NCBI RefSeq assembly: GCF_041146795.1
Contig: NC_135175.1
Coordinates: 21,716,575-21,780,574, forward strand
Length of the DNA stretch: 64,000 bases
Direction of reading: 5' to 3'
Origin: Maylandia zebra
Taxonomy: Eukaryota; Chordata; Actinopteri; Cichliformes; Cichlidae
Below, one piece after another: positions 49,880-64,000 of the stretch. Made by a program: the position numbers and the translations under genes. Each line of letters begins with the position of its first letter. The stretch's first letter is position 1. Below the pieces are notes generated by a model, which searched no databases, was not told the DNA's origin, and worked only from the letters and a program-made list of their open reading frames with translations.

Positions 49880-52800
49880 ATAAAGTAAACCATATCTAGG
49901 GTGGTACTGAGTGGTTAAATGTACAGCAACTTAAGAAAGCAACAGCAAATAGAAAAAAAATGCAAAAGCACACAAAATGTATTTATTTAACACAATTCAG
50001 TGAGTCACATACTCTACTTGGAGGACAGAAACAAGCCCACCTCTACCATCCATATCAATAGTCAAAGGTGTTTCTATCGTAAAATCAAATGTGCTGTTTC
50101 ACATAATTGCTGCAGTATGTTTATTGTATGCTCGATATGCAGCTTTTCCACTGGGCCCAAAGAAACGCTGAACACATAGTCCCGCTGTACTGCTTCGACC
50201 CCAGACACTATGTGGGCACTTACAACTACAGCTTACCAAAGACTGGGCCTTTCCGTCTGCGCTTCTTACTGGAGAGTATCAGAGACCTCAGAAACACACT
50301 GATCAGCAAAGGCAGGTAATAAAACTATCACTCACAAGATTTTTCTTTACCTAACCCCACTGTCAAGTTTCGCCTTTGCTACACTGTCGCTAACTCACAG
50401 TCTCTATGAAAGGTTTATAAGAGATCAGTTTACTTTTCTATCATGTTATTGTTAACTCAGTGAAGACACTGGCCTTGGCTTTCTAGGATTGAATTGATAC
50501 GTGTAACAGGATCAGGACGCACCTGGACTTACAGCGGTTATGTTTATATTAGCATTGCTTCTGCACACACTGTTCCCATCACTTTTTCCTGTCAACTAGC
50601 ACTCTACCCAGGATGCAGCTTGCCTGGCATGGAATGAGGCTTATATATGTGTCTCTGTGTTTATTTTGTGTGTGTGTTTGACAGCAATCTCGTGGTGAGA
50701 CGGGGTAAGCCAGAGGAAGTAGTTGCAGACCTCGTCAGGCAACTGGGCTCTGTCAGTAGTGTGGCTTTCCATGAAGAGGTGCTCTCTCATATTACAGATA
50801 ACAGCAAAAGTGCTGTCTGGCCATTGGAGCGTGGTTTTCACCATCATGTGCTTTTTCTACAGGTTACCTCAGAAGAGCTGAATGTGGAGAAAAGGGTAAA
50901 AGATGTGTGTGCACAGATGAAGGTCAAAGTTCATACCTGCTGGGGCTCTACATTGTACCACAGAGATGATCTTCCATTCCCCCACATGTCCAGGTGTGAA
51001 AGCAGATACAGAGAGGAAGCTACCCTTTTTGTAAAAGATACACTGCAGGTTAAGAAGTGCCTTGTAATATTTCCCTCTGTTTTTAGGCTTCCTGATGTGT
51101 ACACTCAGTTCAGAAAGGCAGTGGAGAGCGAGGGCAGGGTGAGGCCGGTCTTCTCAACCCCAGAGAAGCTAAATCCCCTTCCTCCAGGCCTCGAGGAAGG
51201 AGCCATTCCTACAGCAGAGGACCTGCAACAGACAGGTGAACAATCCACCAAGACACATGTCCGCGCATTTATTCTATGTGTTTATGATTCAGGATGTTTA
51301 TTATGTCTAAAGAAGCCTAATCATGAAACACTTTTCCCCTTCCAGAGCCTGTGATTGATCCTCGCTCAGCCTTCCCCTGCAGTGGTGGGGAGAGTCACGC
51401 CCTGGCCAGACTTAAACACTATTTCTGGGACACTGTGAGTGCAAAATGTGTTTTACATTAGCTGCTGTTTAGAGAACTATGGAGAAAAAAAAATCCCAGA
51501 TGATCTATTAAAGATCCTCCATGATGTCTGTTTTAAAGGATGCAGTTGCAACGTACAAAGAGACTCGTAACGGTTTAATCGGTGTGGATTATTCCACCAA
51601 GTTTTCACCTTGGTGAGTACAAATGTATCACTGCCTCTCTGCTCCACTTTGCTACATGGAGTTTAATATTTCATTGAGGTAATTCCTGTGATTCTGTCTA
51701 ATGGTGCGGCTTTGGTATCCTGCAGGCTGGCAATGGGTTGCATTTCACCCAGATATATTTATCATCAGATCAAGCAGTACGAGAAGGAGCGGACAGCTAA
51801 TCAGAGCACATATTGGTGAGCACACAGGCTGGTGATATGTGAAAATCTATATTTGTCATATTTTATTTTTTCCCTATCTGATGAGCTTCCCTGCTGTCCT
51901 ACAGGGTAATTTTTGAGCTTTTGTGGAGGGACTACTTCAGGTTTGTGAGTGTGAAGTACGGAAATAGGATTTTTCAGGTCAAAGGTACAGTAAGCTGATG
52001 TTTTTATGTTACTTTTATTATTATTGTTGTTGTCTGCATGAAAAGGTATATTTCATGTCACTGTGACTTCAACTCAGGACTTCAAGACAAATCTGTGCCA
52101 TGGAAAAAGGACATGAAGCTATTTGATGCATGGAAAGGTTTGTGCTCTTCACTCATCCTGCATGAATTATTCTTTGAACTGAAACAGTACGTATAGTATA
52201 TGAATATAAAGGTGAATTTATGTGCAACTGGAACGTACAGAGGGACGCACCGGAGTGCCTTTTGTTGACGCCAACATGAGGGAGTTGGCAGCGACCGGCT
52301 TTATGTCCAACAGGGGGCGTCAAAATGTCGCTAGCTTCCTCACAAAGGATCTGGGCCTTGACTGGAGGATGGGAGCTGAGTGGTTTGAGTCCCTTCTGGT
52401 AAGCAGTAGTTGTTTATTATCTTTATAAATTATTTCAAAGCTTAGTTGTTTAAGAATATAATATTCAGATATTAATACAAAACTCATCTTTTTAAATGTT
52501 CCTTACAAAGATCGACCACGATGTCTGCAGCAATTATGGTAACTGGCTGTACAGCGCTGGGATTGGAAATGACCCCAGAGAGAACAGGAAGTTCAACATG
52601 ATCAAACAAGGCCTCGACTATGACAATAATGTACGTTTGACAAAGTAAACACCGTTTCATTTCCTTTTGACATTTGTCTAAAACGTTACCTTTTGCGCTT
52701 CAAGACAAAACTGCTGAGTCACCTGTTGTGCAGGCTTTGCTGTTTTATTATTGAGATTAAAAATAGGGCAAAATGTGAGGAAATCAGTTTTGACTCATCG

Positions 52801-53730
52801 GTTTGCGTTTGTCTTTCAGGGAGATTACGTCCGACAGTGGGTTCCAGAGTTGCAGAATATCAGAGGAGGTGATGTGCACACACCATGGTCACTCAGCAAC
52901 GCTGCGCTGGCCCACGCTCATGTGACCCTCGGCGACACCTATCCCGCTCCCATTGTTACGGCACCTGAATGGAGCAGACACATTAACAAGAAAGCGGTGG
53001 GTGTCTGGGGGAAGGGAAGTAGTTAGTGTGATTGTGTAGTGCTGCTATATTAGTGTTTAATCCATAACTGCTGCAAATAAAAGCGCTTAGATATAAATAG
53101 ACTTACTCCACTATTGTTTGTACGTTCTAGTTCTTGTACTTCTTATCTACTACAGCTCTAAGGCCTAATTGCACTTTTAACCCACTACATGTATCTGGCA
53201 GATATTACTACATGTTACTCTTCAGCTTTATCTAAACTTAAACTAAACTTTCCATAAATAATAATATACACTTATATCTCAGTAAATAGAAAAGCGTCTG
53301 CTGCTCCAGTCTATTTTGGGGCCCCTTGTCACGTTGTCACCAGTTCCGCAACAAGAGAAACACTTCCCCTTAAAGTGTTTCATTTATTAAAATCAGAAGA
53401 GGTCGACACTTTCATTGTGTTGTTTTAGAAAATAAAAAAATGTTAATATAATTTGTGACATAACATTGTTTTTGTGTCTTTTCTACCCAGTGAAATATCT
53501 TGCCATCCCTCAGATGTATTTGAAAACAAATTCTACATTTCTTTCCTTATTTTATTTTTAATTGTGTGTATTTTCTTTTATGCAGTTTTAAAAAAGTTTT
53601 TTTCTTTCTTTCTTTTCTTCAGGGTGGCACAGGACCTTCACCAAGAGGAAAGAAAGGCCCGTCTCACACCCCCAAACAGCATCGGGACAGAGGCATCGAC
53701 TTCTACTTCTCCAGAAGCAAGAACCTGTGA
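48863..53730 (+). CDS. cry-dash: Cryptochrome DASH (CRY-DASH), 14 coding exons, 521 aa
   Basis: Exons: 48863-48925, 50143-50315, 50685-50778, 50863-50993, 51087-51235, 51346-51434, 51539-51612, 51726-51815, 51905-51984, 52078-52137, 52241-52398, 52511-52630, 52820-52996, 53623-53730 (TGA). All phases agree. The N-terminal alpha/beta photolyase domain begins [16 protein letters not shown] and contains [15 protein letters not shown] and [13 protein letters not shown]. The C-terminal FAD-binding domain holds [56 protein letters not shown] and [10 protein letters not shown], followed by a CRY-DASH tail ending [13 protein letters not shown]. Family members bind FAD and an antenna folate and repair UV photoproducts, mainly in single-stranded or looped DNA; light sensing is debated. 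Length matches fish CRY-DASH (about 520 aa). All hallmark motifs look intact. Confidence 0.97.
49234..49466. mobile_element. hAT-type MITE in CRY-DASH intron 1 (233 bp)
   Basis: The left end CAGTGGTTCATAACC and right end GGTTAAGAACCACTG are near-perfect complements. An exact 8-bp target duplication ATCTAACA flanks it at 49,226-49,233 and 49,467-49,474. Confidence 0.9.
49475..50142. other. Remainder of CRY-DASH intron 1
   Basis: It contains a C17 run (49,758-49,774) and a TTTTC repeat followed by a T run (about 49,852-49,879). No exon or mobile element could be defined. Confidence 0.5.
52997..53622. other. Last CRY-DASH intron, nothing recognised
   Basis: AT-rich, ending in a long T/C tract before the final acceptor at 53,622. 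No feature could be supported. Confidence 0.4.
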
Positions 53731-54102
53731 ACACGTGGACGCTCCACTGATTTAATCTTGAACTGTTTCCATGAAAATCTGTCTGGCACGTTGATGTATT
53801 GATTCAGGGAAGCTGAAGAATGAGGATTTGAGGAAGCACATGTTACGGTGCTTTAACTTCACTGATCAGGCCATCAGTTCTGTAGAAAATTGCCACATCA
53901 AGGGCCTTCTATGGATCCTTCGCTGTGTTTCCGGCTATGCAGCGACTGTGAAAAACCACAATGTGGTTTTTTTATGATTCAGAATCACCTGTAATGACCT
54001 CATATGATGTTTTGAACAGATTACTGTTACTTTGTTCTTGCAGGTTTTCTGTGCATTTATACTTTGTTTTTGCTTTATGTGTGATGGTTACAAAACGGCT
54101 AT

Positions 54103-54108
54103 ATTAAA
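54103..54108 (+). terminator. Polyadenylation signal of CRY-DASH
   Basis: ATTAAA (a common variant) lies about 373 bases after the stop codon. No AATAAA occurs between the stop and the myd88 upstream region before 54,329. Confidence 0.5.
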
Positions 54109-54558
54109 GTTGCTATCTGATGCACTAAATCTTGACCTCCATTTATCAGAGCAAGGAAGTCAGTCCGCTCTTTCTGAGCAGCTATACAGATGAGAGTAAA
54201 CGGGAACAGAAAACGTGCGTGTCTATTTATTTTCAGTGGAGCTCGCTCCTGTGAGAACTTTCATTTATCCTTGACAAGCTCTCTTCTCTTGTGGAGTAAT
54301 AGTAATAACAATAATGTCGGTGTTTTAAAAATAAAAAAAGAATCGCACTTTGGGTTGTTAGCTCCACTTGGTACATAACACATCTCCTCCCCCCGTCTGT
54401 GACGCACTCCGGCGCAAAGACTTCACTTCCTCAGTCAGGTAGGTTGTGTTGTAGACTTCCGACACAACACAGCATTTCAATCACGTCTATCTTTATAATG
54501 TTTAGTCTTTCTTACTTATACAAAAAACTCCGTTAACTTAACCGGAAACTTTTGGAAC
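54109..54558 (+). promoter_or_regulatory. myd88: Compact intergenic region and probable myd88 promoter
   Basis: Only about 450 bp separate the CRY-DASH poly(A) signal from the myd88 ATG. CpG-bearing sequence at 54,390-54,430 (GTGACGCACTCCGGCG) is followed by ACTTCACTTCCTC, which contains an ETS-type core (TTCC). No clear TATA box was seen. Splice-free 5' UTR is assumed. Confidence 0.4.
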
Positions 54559-57215
<2,657 letters not shown>

Positions 57216-57759
57216 CTGTGGAGCAGGTGGTTAATCATATTTCAAAGTGCCTTTTTGTTATTCCATTAAAAGATTATGTTGGACAGTGGCCAAATGCAAC
57301 ATTGGAGGAATCTCATGATTACACTGTATGTATATATTTTACTGCTTCAAATTGCACTTCCTTTGGAGACGATACAGATTCCTGCACACTGTCATTATGA
57401 AAGTGAGACTGGACAGTAGTATCCAACGCCAGCAAAGTTCTCAGTGCACAGAGTCATTATCATATTATGAGATTTCCTCTTCTAACAGGGGTTTTGTGTG
57501 GCCCTATTTTGTGTTTTATGTGCATTGAAAAGAAGGGTACATTCTTTTGCCACTTCCTCTTTTGAGCAAACTTGTTCATGAAATTGAAGCTTAAAGAGGA
57601 AGAACTGTTTTGGCTCTGATACTTTCACAAGTTCAGTTCTACTGACAGCTGACACCTGCCTTTTTGTGCAGCAATTCTGTTACTGTGGGATCTCTACTTT
57701 TGAGTTTGTGTTTTTAAAATGCTCTTTTTAGACCAATTAAAATAATGTTGTTTTTTTTA

Positions 57760-57773
57760 AATAAACGAATAAA
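57760..57773 (+). terminator. myd88: Tandem polyadenylation signals of myd88
   Basis: AATAAA occurs at 57,760-57,765 and again at 57,768-57,773, about 545 bases after the stop, followed by GT/T-rich sequence (a GTTT repeat at about 57,801-57,820). Confidence 0.75.
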
Positions 57774-57789
57774 GTTAACGTGGTGTATT

Positions 57790-58608
57790 ATTCAAAGTCT
57801 TTGTTTGTTTGTTTGTTTTTAATAAAAAATTAATAATATGGAACTATAAAATTAAATATACCTTTAGTTTCCCTGCATTTGTTGCGACTGTGCAAATCCT
57901 GTATGGTATAAAATAAACCACCAGAGGTCTCTAATTTAATGCGGTAAGGAAAACTGTGGTCTACGCTTTACAGTAAACGCACGAACACCCAATCAGAAAG
58001 CAGTATACGTGGTTCTGTCCAATCAGAGGCAGGCTCTTGCTGGAGAAACATGCCTCCTCTCACAGACTGCTCTTTGAGAATGTTAATCCCTGACTTTTCC
58101 CTGTCAGGTGTTTCAGTTGCCTAGCTTGGTGGTTTGATGTTTTCACATTGTACGCCATTCAAACTATATTATATGATGAATCAGTAGAAGCATAATGTGC
58201 TAATTTTAGTGGAAAAGAAGTGGTTTATATTGAGGTAATAAGTTGAACCTAAACCTGTAAGGGCACACTCTGGGGCGATGTCGCGTGGGATCCGCCATTA
58301 AAAGTGTGGCGGAAGCACTCGGCTTGTTTCGGCAGTTTTCCGAACCGCAGCACTCAGCGTCGATAGTGTGCCACACTCAATATGTCCGCCAGGAAGGGTC
58401 ACATTTTCTCAGTAGGAATGCGGTAGGCGGGGCTGCTAGGCTAGTGTCAAACTTTGGGAATGACAGGAGTGCTGCAGGATTCGCAAAGAAGGGGAAGTGT
58501 CGCTCTTGTTAGTCCTGTTTGGATTACTTTGACTAATTTTTACGCCCGCTTTTTGGATTCACCACCTTTCTACACACAGAGAGTCCTGCCCCAGCGGATC
58601 CCTCAGCC
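57790..58608 (+). promoter_or_regulatory. oxsr1: Intergenic region and probable oxsr1 promoter / 5' UTR
   Basis: About 0.8 kb lies between the myd88 poly(A) signals and the oxsr1 ATG. The part from 58,270 on becomes CpG-bearing (GGGGCGATGTCGCGTG; GGTAGGCGGGGC at about 58,422) and is the likely start region. Two CCAAT-box-type motifs occur upstream (CCAATCAGA at 57,989 and 58,019). No exact start site can be given. Confidence 0.45.
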
Positions 58609-58678
58609 ATGTCGGAGGACCTGAGCTCCCAACCCTGGTCCATCAACAAAGATGATTACGAGCTACACGAGGTGATTG
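58609..58678 (+). CDS. oxsr1: OXSR1 (oxidative stress-responsive kinase 1), first coding exon only
   Basis: The exon encodes MSEDLSSQPWSINKDDYELH followed by EVIG and ends in phase 1 at TG|GTATGTGA. This is close to the human OXSR1 N-terminus (PWSINRDDYELQEVIG), just before the kinase glycine loop. OXSR1 is a Ste20-type (GCK VI) kinase activated by WNK kinases; it phosphorylates NKCC/KCC cation-chloride cotransporters for cell-volume and ion control. STK39 (SPAK), the paralog, has a long Ala/Pro-rich N-terminal extension that is absent here, which favours OXSR1. The next exon was not found within the remaining 5.3 kb, so the gene continues past the window. Its position directly after MYD88 matches human 3p22. 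Confidence 0.9.
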
Positions 58679-61600
58679 GTATGTGATCCTTAGCTTGTTA
58701 GCTACGTGTAAACCGTCAGTTTGAATTTCCCCGTGAGCTCTCTCTGAACGCAGGGGTTAGGACGATGAACACAAGCTCGTACCATTCAGATGTTAACCGA
58801 ACAGAAAGAAGGCATCCTCCTTCTCCTGAGCTGCGTTGAGTTCTTCGCCTTTGGTAAATTGGCCAATTCTAGCCGGGCGGTGTTGTGACTTGGGCAGTCA
58901 GAGGAATGCCTCCCCCGAGAGCGATGACCCCGTCCGCTGGGGCTATGACGAAGTCGTAAACGAACGTTAATAACGTTATAGTCTACGTTCTGGAAAATAA
59001 CTGCTTTCATTGAGCAGCTCTTCATACATGTGAACAGCTAGCTTGATACTTTCATAAATGGACTTTAGCTAGAGGACGCCGTATCTGTGGATAGCAATAG
59101 TATTAATTGTGTCACATTTAACCTGCACGATTTATTTATTTCTTTTTTAATAGAAGTGACAAAGTTATTTTTTGGAGGGGGTGGGGCAACTAAAAGTAAC
59201 CCATGTAAAGATACTGTAGCTAGGCTAAAACTTAAACCCACTGTGTTATTATTCACTCCTATCTCATTTTGTAATACACTAAACACAAGAGCTAAAAGCC
59301 CCCCTCCTCAAAAAAATAAATAAAAAAAATACATAAAATAATAATAATGATGACAGGGCAGAATTTGCAGGCTGTAGTCCTCAAAGTTGGGTCAATTCAC
59401 TGCAAGAGCGTTTACTGAGGACCAATCAGTATTAGAGGGCTTCACAATACTAATCTCATGGCTAACATAAGCAATAATCTTTTAATATTTGCTCTTGTTC
59501 CTCTGATACTATTCTAAAGTTTAAAAAAAAAAAAATTCCTGGAGGCTTGTTTCACCTTTCCTTGCAGCGTTAAGAGGATGACTTAATGAGGAGCTTTCAC
59601 TTGTGTAGTTATGAAAAGTCCAGCCCCACAAATAGATGACCTGTCCTACCTTTGGGCTGGCTTTGTTTAAAAAAAAAAAAAAAAAAAAAAATCTCAAAGG
59701 GAGAAGGTGAGGAAAAGAGTGTGAAGAATATAAGCAAAGTATTGTTCCCCCAGACTGGTTCATTTGTGCCTCTGGTTCACTTTTGCCCAGGCAATGCATG
59801 CTTCCTCTACAGGGAATCTGTATGTTTACAGAGGGTCAATTTTACAAGCCCTAAAGCACCCTTTTGTGTATTTTTAAAAGAGCTGAAATTAACTTTGACC
59901 CAGTTGTGCCCTCCCCAGTTTCTTGGAAAATTTGTACCGGGTCACCACGCAAGATAACGCCCTGAAATTTGGCATGCCCACAAAGATAAAGCCCTTCTTG
60001 TACAGCAATCAGCTCTGCTGTATTTTCCTATGAAGTGTTTTTAACACAAAATTGCTCACAAAAGTTTGAAACTAGTGAGACTGTTTCATTGTTGAACCGA
60101 TTATTAACTTGGCCTCAGAAAGCGGTTGTACAGTGAGCCTTAGTTTTGTCCCCTCAGATTATTTTCAGGTTGTGCCCCTTAAATCTGAACATGCTGGTTT
60201 ACTTTGCATGTCATCGAGTTTAAGGAGATAACCATCCGTGTGAGGCTGCATCCTCGGGCTCACACTTTAAACAAGAATATTCCTGTTCCTCCTCAGCTTC
60301 AAAATTACAGTCCCCTCTCTCTCTCTTTCTCTTTTAAAAGTTGAAGGAAAGATCTAAGATGCTGCAATTTCCTCTCTTGAGACCAACCATGAGAAGAGCT
60401 ATTGGTTTCTTTTAAAAAAGCTAAATTTCCCTTTCTATTCTCAAAGCTTGTATGTTCTTCTTTAGTCCACGATTACGCTCTTAAAGACTTCTTATGTTCT
60501 TAGCACAAGTGGGAATCACATTAAAGCAAAGTCACACAGTCTTGCCCTCGGGAGTTACATATACGTTTTCATGTCATTGTGAAATAACTTGCTGAGTGTC
60601 TTCTTTATCATTTGTTTCATAAAACGTCAGGCAGGAAATACAGAAAAATCCTCATGACACCAACTTAAATCTTAAGGTTGTTTGTTTTGAGACAAAACCA
60701 AAGCGACTTGCTATTGCAATTACAAGGTTGAAAATGGAAAATCACAGGCCTTTTTCTTTAAGAACCTCATCTCACTTTCTTTTTAATTTAATAAAATAGA
60801 CGCTGACTTCTTCGCTGCTGATGGACTTTCAATAGACGGACCAATTGGCTTGGCTTTTCTTTAGTTTGTAGCGCTCAGGTATTCATTAGTGGAGCTAAAT
60901 TACTACTGCAGATAAGAGCAGGAGCAAGCCCGGCTCCCCTCTGAACCCTCCTCTAGTCCTCATCCTAGCAGAAAGTGTTGCATAGATACTGTATAAATGG
61001 TCTCTTTTCATGGAGATGCTGCACAGCTCTCTGCTCGGCTGAGAGGCTCCTGCGTCGAGGATGGCTCTGTATACACAGCGTGCCCATCGAAGCTATTGTT
61101 TTCTGTAACTTCCCTGGGGAAAGAGGACTTGCGATTACATGGTTCACACCCACTCTCTCCCTCTGTTAAGGATTGGATCATACTGGACATGGTCCATAGG
61201 AAAATAATACAGCTCTCTCTCCGATCCTGGATCATAATTTGGATCATTCATGTTGGCAAATCTAGACTGGAAACTTTCTGCTTCCAGTGTTTGTATCCAC
61301 CAGCAACCATGTTTCCTCCCTAATGCTTGCTCTGTCCCTTAGATGGCTTTAAAAAAACCTTCAGTAGATACCACAACAGGATCCAACCTCAGGCTAAGAT
61401 TTCTGTAATTTAATGCCATTTTAAGGCTTTAAGCCTTAGTTTTTAAAGTAGTTCAAGCTGGAAGATGAACATGGAAGAGGAATATGCACTAAAAGGCTGT
61501 AAGTGCTGGACCGGTGCAGTTTCTAGTCATGTGTGACATTTCTCGTTGTACCTTTGAATAACTTGTGGAATGTCAGCCAGGTATGCAGAAGAAATGTAAT

Positions 61601-64000
61601 AAAAGACAACTGACGTCAGGCACTGAAATGGCCTGGTGAGAGCAGGAAAGATATGGTGAGAGAGCCGCTGTCACATTGCAGGCCACAGCTGAAAAGGGGA
61701 GACATTGACTCAGGCCTTATTTCGTGACATAAAGTATTCTTGCATACAAGCTGGATTATTTTGTATGTCATCGAGTTTTAGGATGTATTGTATACAAGTG
61801 CTATTTTGCACTTGTATACAGAGAACGCATAGGTACAGGTGAGAATAAGAAACCACAAAAACATCATCCATCTGGAAAACATTTTGAATTGACTTTTTGC
61901 ACTTTCATGGACAGAATAACATAATTGTATGTTTAAAAATTGCTTTTAATACTTGGATGAAAATCCTTTGCAGTCAATCACTTCCCAAAGGCTAAAAACT
62001 ATGGATGGCATCCAATGCTGCATTTCCTCAGTTGCTGCTTGTTTTTTGGTCTTTCCACATTCAGTTGTATATTTAACAACTGAGCAGAGTGCTCTGTTGG
62101 GTTGAAATCAGGCGACTGACCTGCTCGTGCTCGTTTCTTTACCCTGAGAAACTCTCGGGTCGCTTTTGCACTGTGAAGTGCTTTCTGATCGATTTTGCAG
62201 CATTTGAGCTGAGAATGTCGCCCTGTATGCTTCGCAATTCATCCTGCTGCTTCTTGGGAGCAGTCACATCATCAATAAACACTACCGACCTGTTCCACTG
62301 CCAGCCATACGTGCCTGAGCCATAACATTGCCTCCATTATGTTTGACAGATGATGTGGTATACTTCAGATCGTGAGCTGTTTCTCTACTTCTTGATACTT
62401 TTCCCATCCAGTTATATTGTTAACCTTCATTTCATCTGTCCAAAGATTAAATTGGACTTTTTTAAGGACTGTGCAAACTCTTTAAGATGTTTTCTGGCAA
62501 AGTCTAATCTGTCCTTGACTGTAACCTGTGCTTTGCACCTTGTTGTTTAACACTCTGTATTTACATTCCATCACTTGAATTTAGACCTTGACAATGTTAC
62601 TCCTACTTCCTTGAGCATGTTCTTGACTTTGTTAGACGTTATGAAGTTATTTTTCTTAACCATGGAAATAATTCTGTCATCATGCACTTTAGTTGTCTTC
62701 TGTGCTCTTTCAAGCCTTGGCCACTGGTTTTGCTGTCTGATAAGTTTATTATGATTTTTCAGTCTAATGACTGGCCTCCTTCACTTACATTGACATCTCT
62801 TTGGGCTTCATATTTAAAATTGCAGTGAAAGGCTATTAGATAAAACTCAACACTTTGCATCCACTTCAGATATTAAGGAAATGGGCCTCAGGTAATCACG
62901 AAACTAGTCGTGCCTCTGAAAATGGTGGACTGTATATATAAATGGGTGTAATTCCTAAACAGTTAAAACAAAACATTTGTAAAAACCCCTCGAATTAAAG
63001 CTGAAAGTCTGCTTTTCAATTGGCCATTGTTTGTTTAGTGGCAAAACTACAAAAATTCTGACCCCATGATCTGTATGTTGGCTCTCATTAAACCCTCATT
63101 ACAGTATTTAGACTCAAATGGTAAATGCTGTTGCCCCAAAAAAAAAAAAATCTATAAACTTTGATGTGTCATTCACAAATAACAGGGTTATAGTATAATG
63201 CTGCCATGCCAAACTCAACTTGTTTTGAGGAAACATGCTTACTGAAAACACTTTCTTCTTCTTCTTTTTTTTCCTTCTCCAAAGATGCTTCTCTTACACA
63301 AGTTGTTTTCACGCTGTATGCAGCTGTACTTGCTATTTGGAGGCAAGCGGGTTGTTGCACATACAGTGTTTTAAAACTAAATGTGATGAATGATCTTAAA
63401 CTTCCCTCTGATGGTAATTAAGACTCAGACAGCTTCAGACAGTAAATGGACCCTTTGGTATATGCAAAATCTGTAGGGATGCTTCCTCTTGACTCAGCAC
63501 TTGGGTAATTATAGATCTTAATTACTGGAAACCAGGAAGCAGTATCCCCACTCTAACTGCGTTCATACAGTCATTTCTTTAGATGTTTTGGCTACAGTTC
63601 AGACAAAAAGATAAAAACAACACCTGAAAATCTTGATTTCTATTAAATCTATATGCGTATGAAAACGCATAGAAATAACCAAGGTAGCGTAACACCATGT
63701 CAACATGTCACATTTTCAGCTGCCGGCTGGATCGTCTTCATTTGATTTCGCCTAATGAATTAACTTAATATATGAATTTAATTTTGCCATCAACTTCCAG
63801 AACAAGCAAAATGTCGTCGTCGTCGTTGTTGTTGTGCTGCTGGAAATAGAAAAAAAAAATAAAAATCTGAGCCAGAACTTTTGAAGTATTTGTTTTCATT
63901 TATGTGGTTTGACAGTAAATAAAGTTGATTCATTTATTTATTAATTAATGCACAAAAAAAGAGGGGGGGGGGGGGACAGAAGAAGAAGAAAAACTACTGC
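58679..64000. other. Intron 1 of oxsr1 (continues past the window)
   Basis: No second exon of the kinase (expected to open with a SGATAVV-type glycine loop) was found. It contains an A22 run at about 59,669-59,690, a Tc1-like element (about 61,870-63,080), a GTCGTC/GTTGTT repeat (63,812-63,834) and a G13 run (63,963-63,975). The stretch 58,680-61,860 shows nothing else nameable. Confidence 0.6.
61870..63080 (-). mobile_element. Degenerate Tc1-like transposon in oxsr1 intron 1
   Basis: The minus strand carries remnants of a common teleost Tc1-like element. They include a region matching 'TTTCATCTGTCCAAAGA' (62,432-62,448), a piece like 'CCATGGAAATAATTCTG' (62,661-62,677), and the end with 'ATGGGTGTAATTCCTAAACA' and 'GAATTAAAGCTGAAAGTCTG' (62,942-63,012). 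Their order matches the intact family as I recall it. Many stops and indels make it inactive. Confidence 0.65.

Overview
The window is vertebrate nuclear DNA, most likely from a ray-finned (percomorph-type) fish. Every gene has introns with GT/AG borders. The introns carry teleost-style DNA transposons (hAT MITEs with 8-bp target duplications, several Tc1-like remnants, one piggyBac-like element), and a CRY-DASH gene, which placental mammals lack, is intact. The species cannot be fixed from the sequence alone.

All five genes lie on the + strand, head to tail. (1) 1-798: last four coding exons of a DLEC1-like (CFAP81) ciliary ASH-domain protein. (2) about 4.1-46.9 kb: a complete MAP3K2/3-family kinase gene (N-terminal PB1, C-terminal kinase domain) with a remote non-coding first exon, 17 coding exons and very long TE-filled 5' introns; it looks like a third paralog of MAP3K2/MAP3K3 (map3k22-type). 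(3) 48,863-53,730: cryptochrome DASH, 14 coding exons, 521 aa. (4) 54,559-57,215: myd88, five coding exons, 288 aa (death domain, intermediate domain, TIR). (5) 58,609 onward: first coding exon of oxsr1, whose remaining exons lie beyond the window.

DLEC1, MYD88 and OXSR1 are also neighbours on human 3p22, so this is the fish counterpart of that interval with a MAP3K and CRY-DASH between DLEC1 and MYD88. MyD88 is the TLR/IL-1R adaptor; MAP3K2/3 kinases feed MEK5-ERK5, JNK and NF-kB signalling; OXSR1 is an osmotic-stress kinase acting on cation-chloride cotransporters. Their adjacency is synteny, not an operon.

The most interesting signals are: a 45-nt in-frame cassette exon that splits the conserved MAP3K2/3 N-terminus and lies 127 bp from a Tc1-like element; a strong polyadenylation signal 39 nt into myd88 intron 1 that would give a death-domain-only protein; two tiny CRY-DASH introns that are both multiples of three and stop-free; and twin 1.4-kb hAT elements that differ by an exact inversion of a 10-bp hairpin loop.
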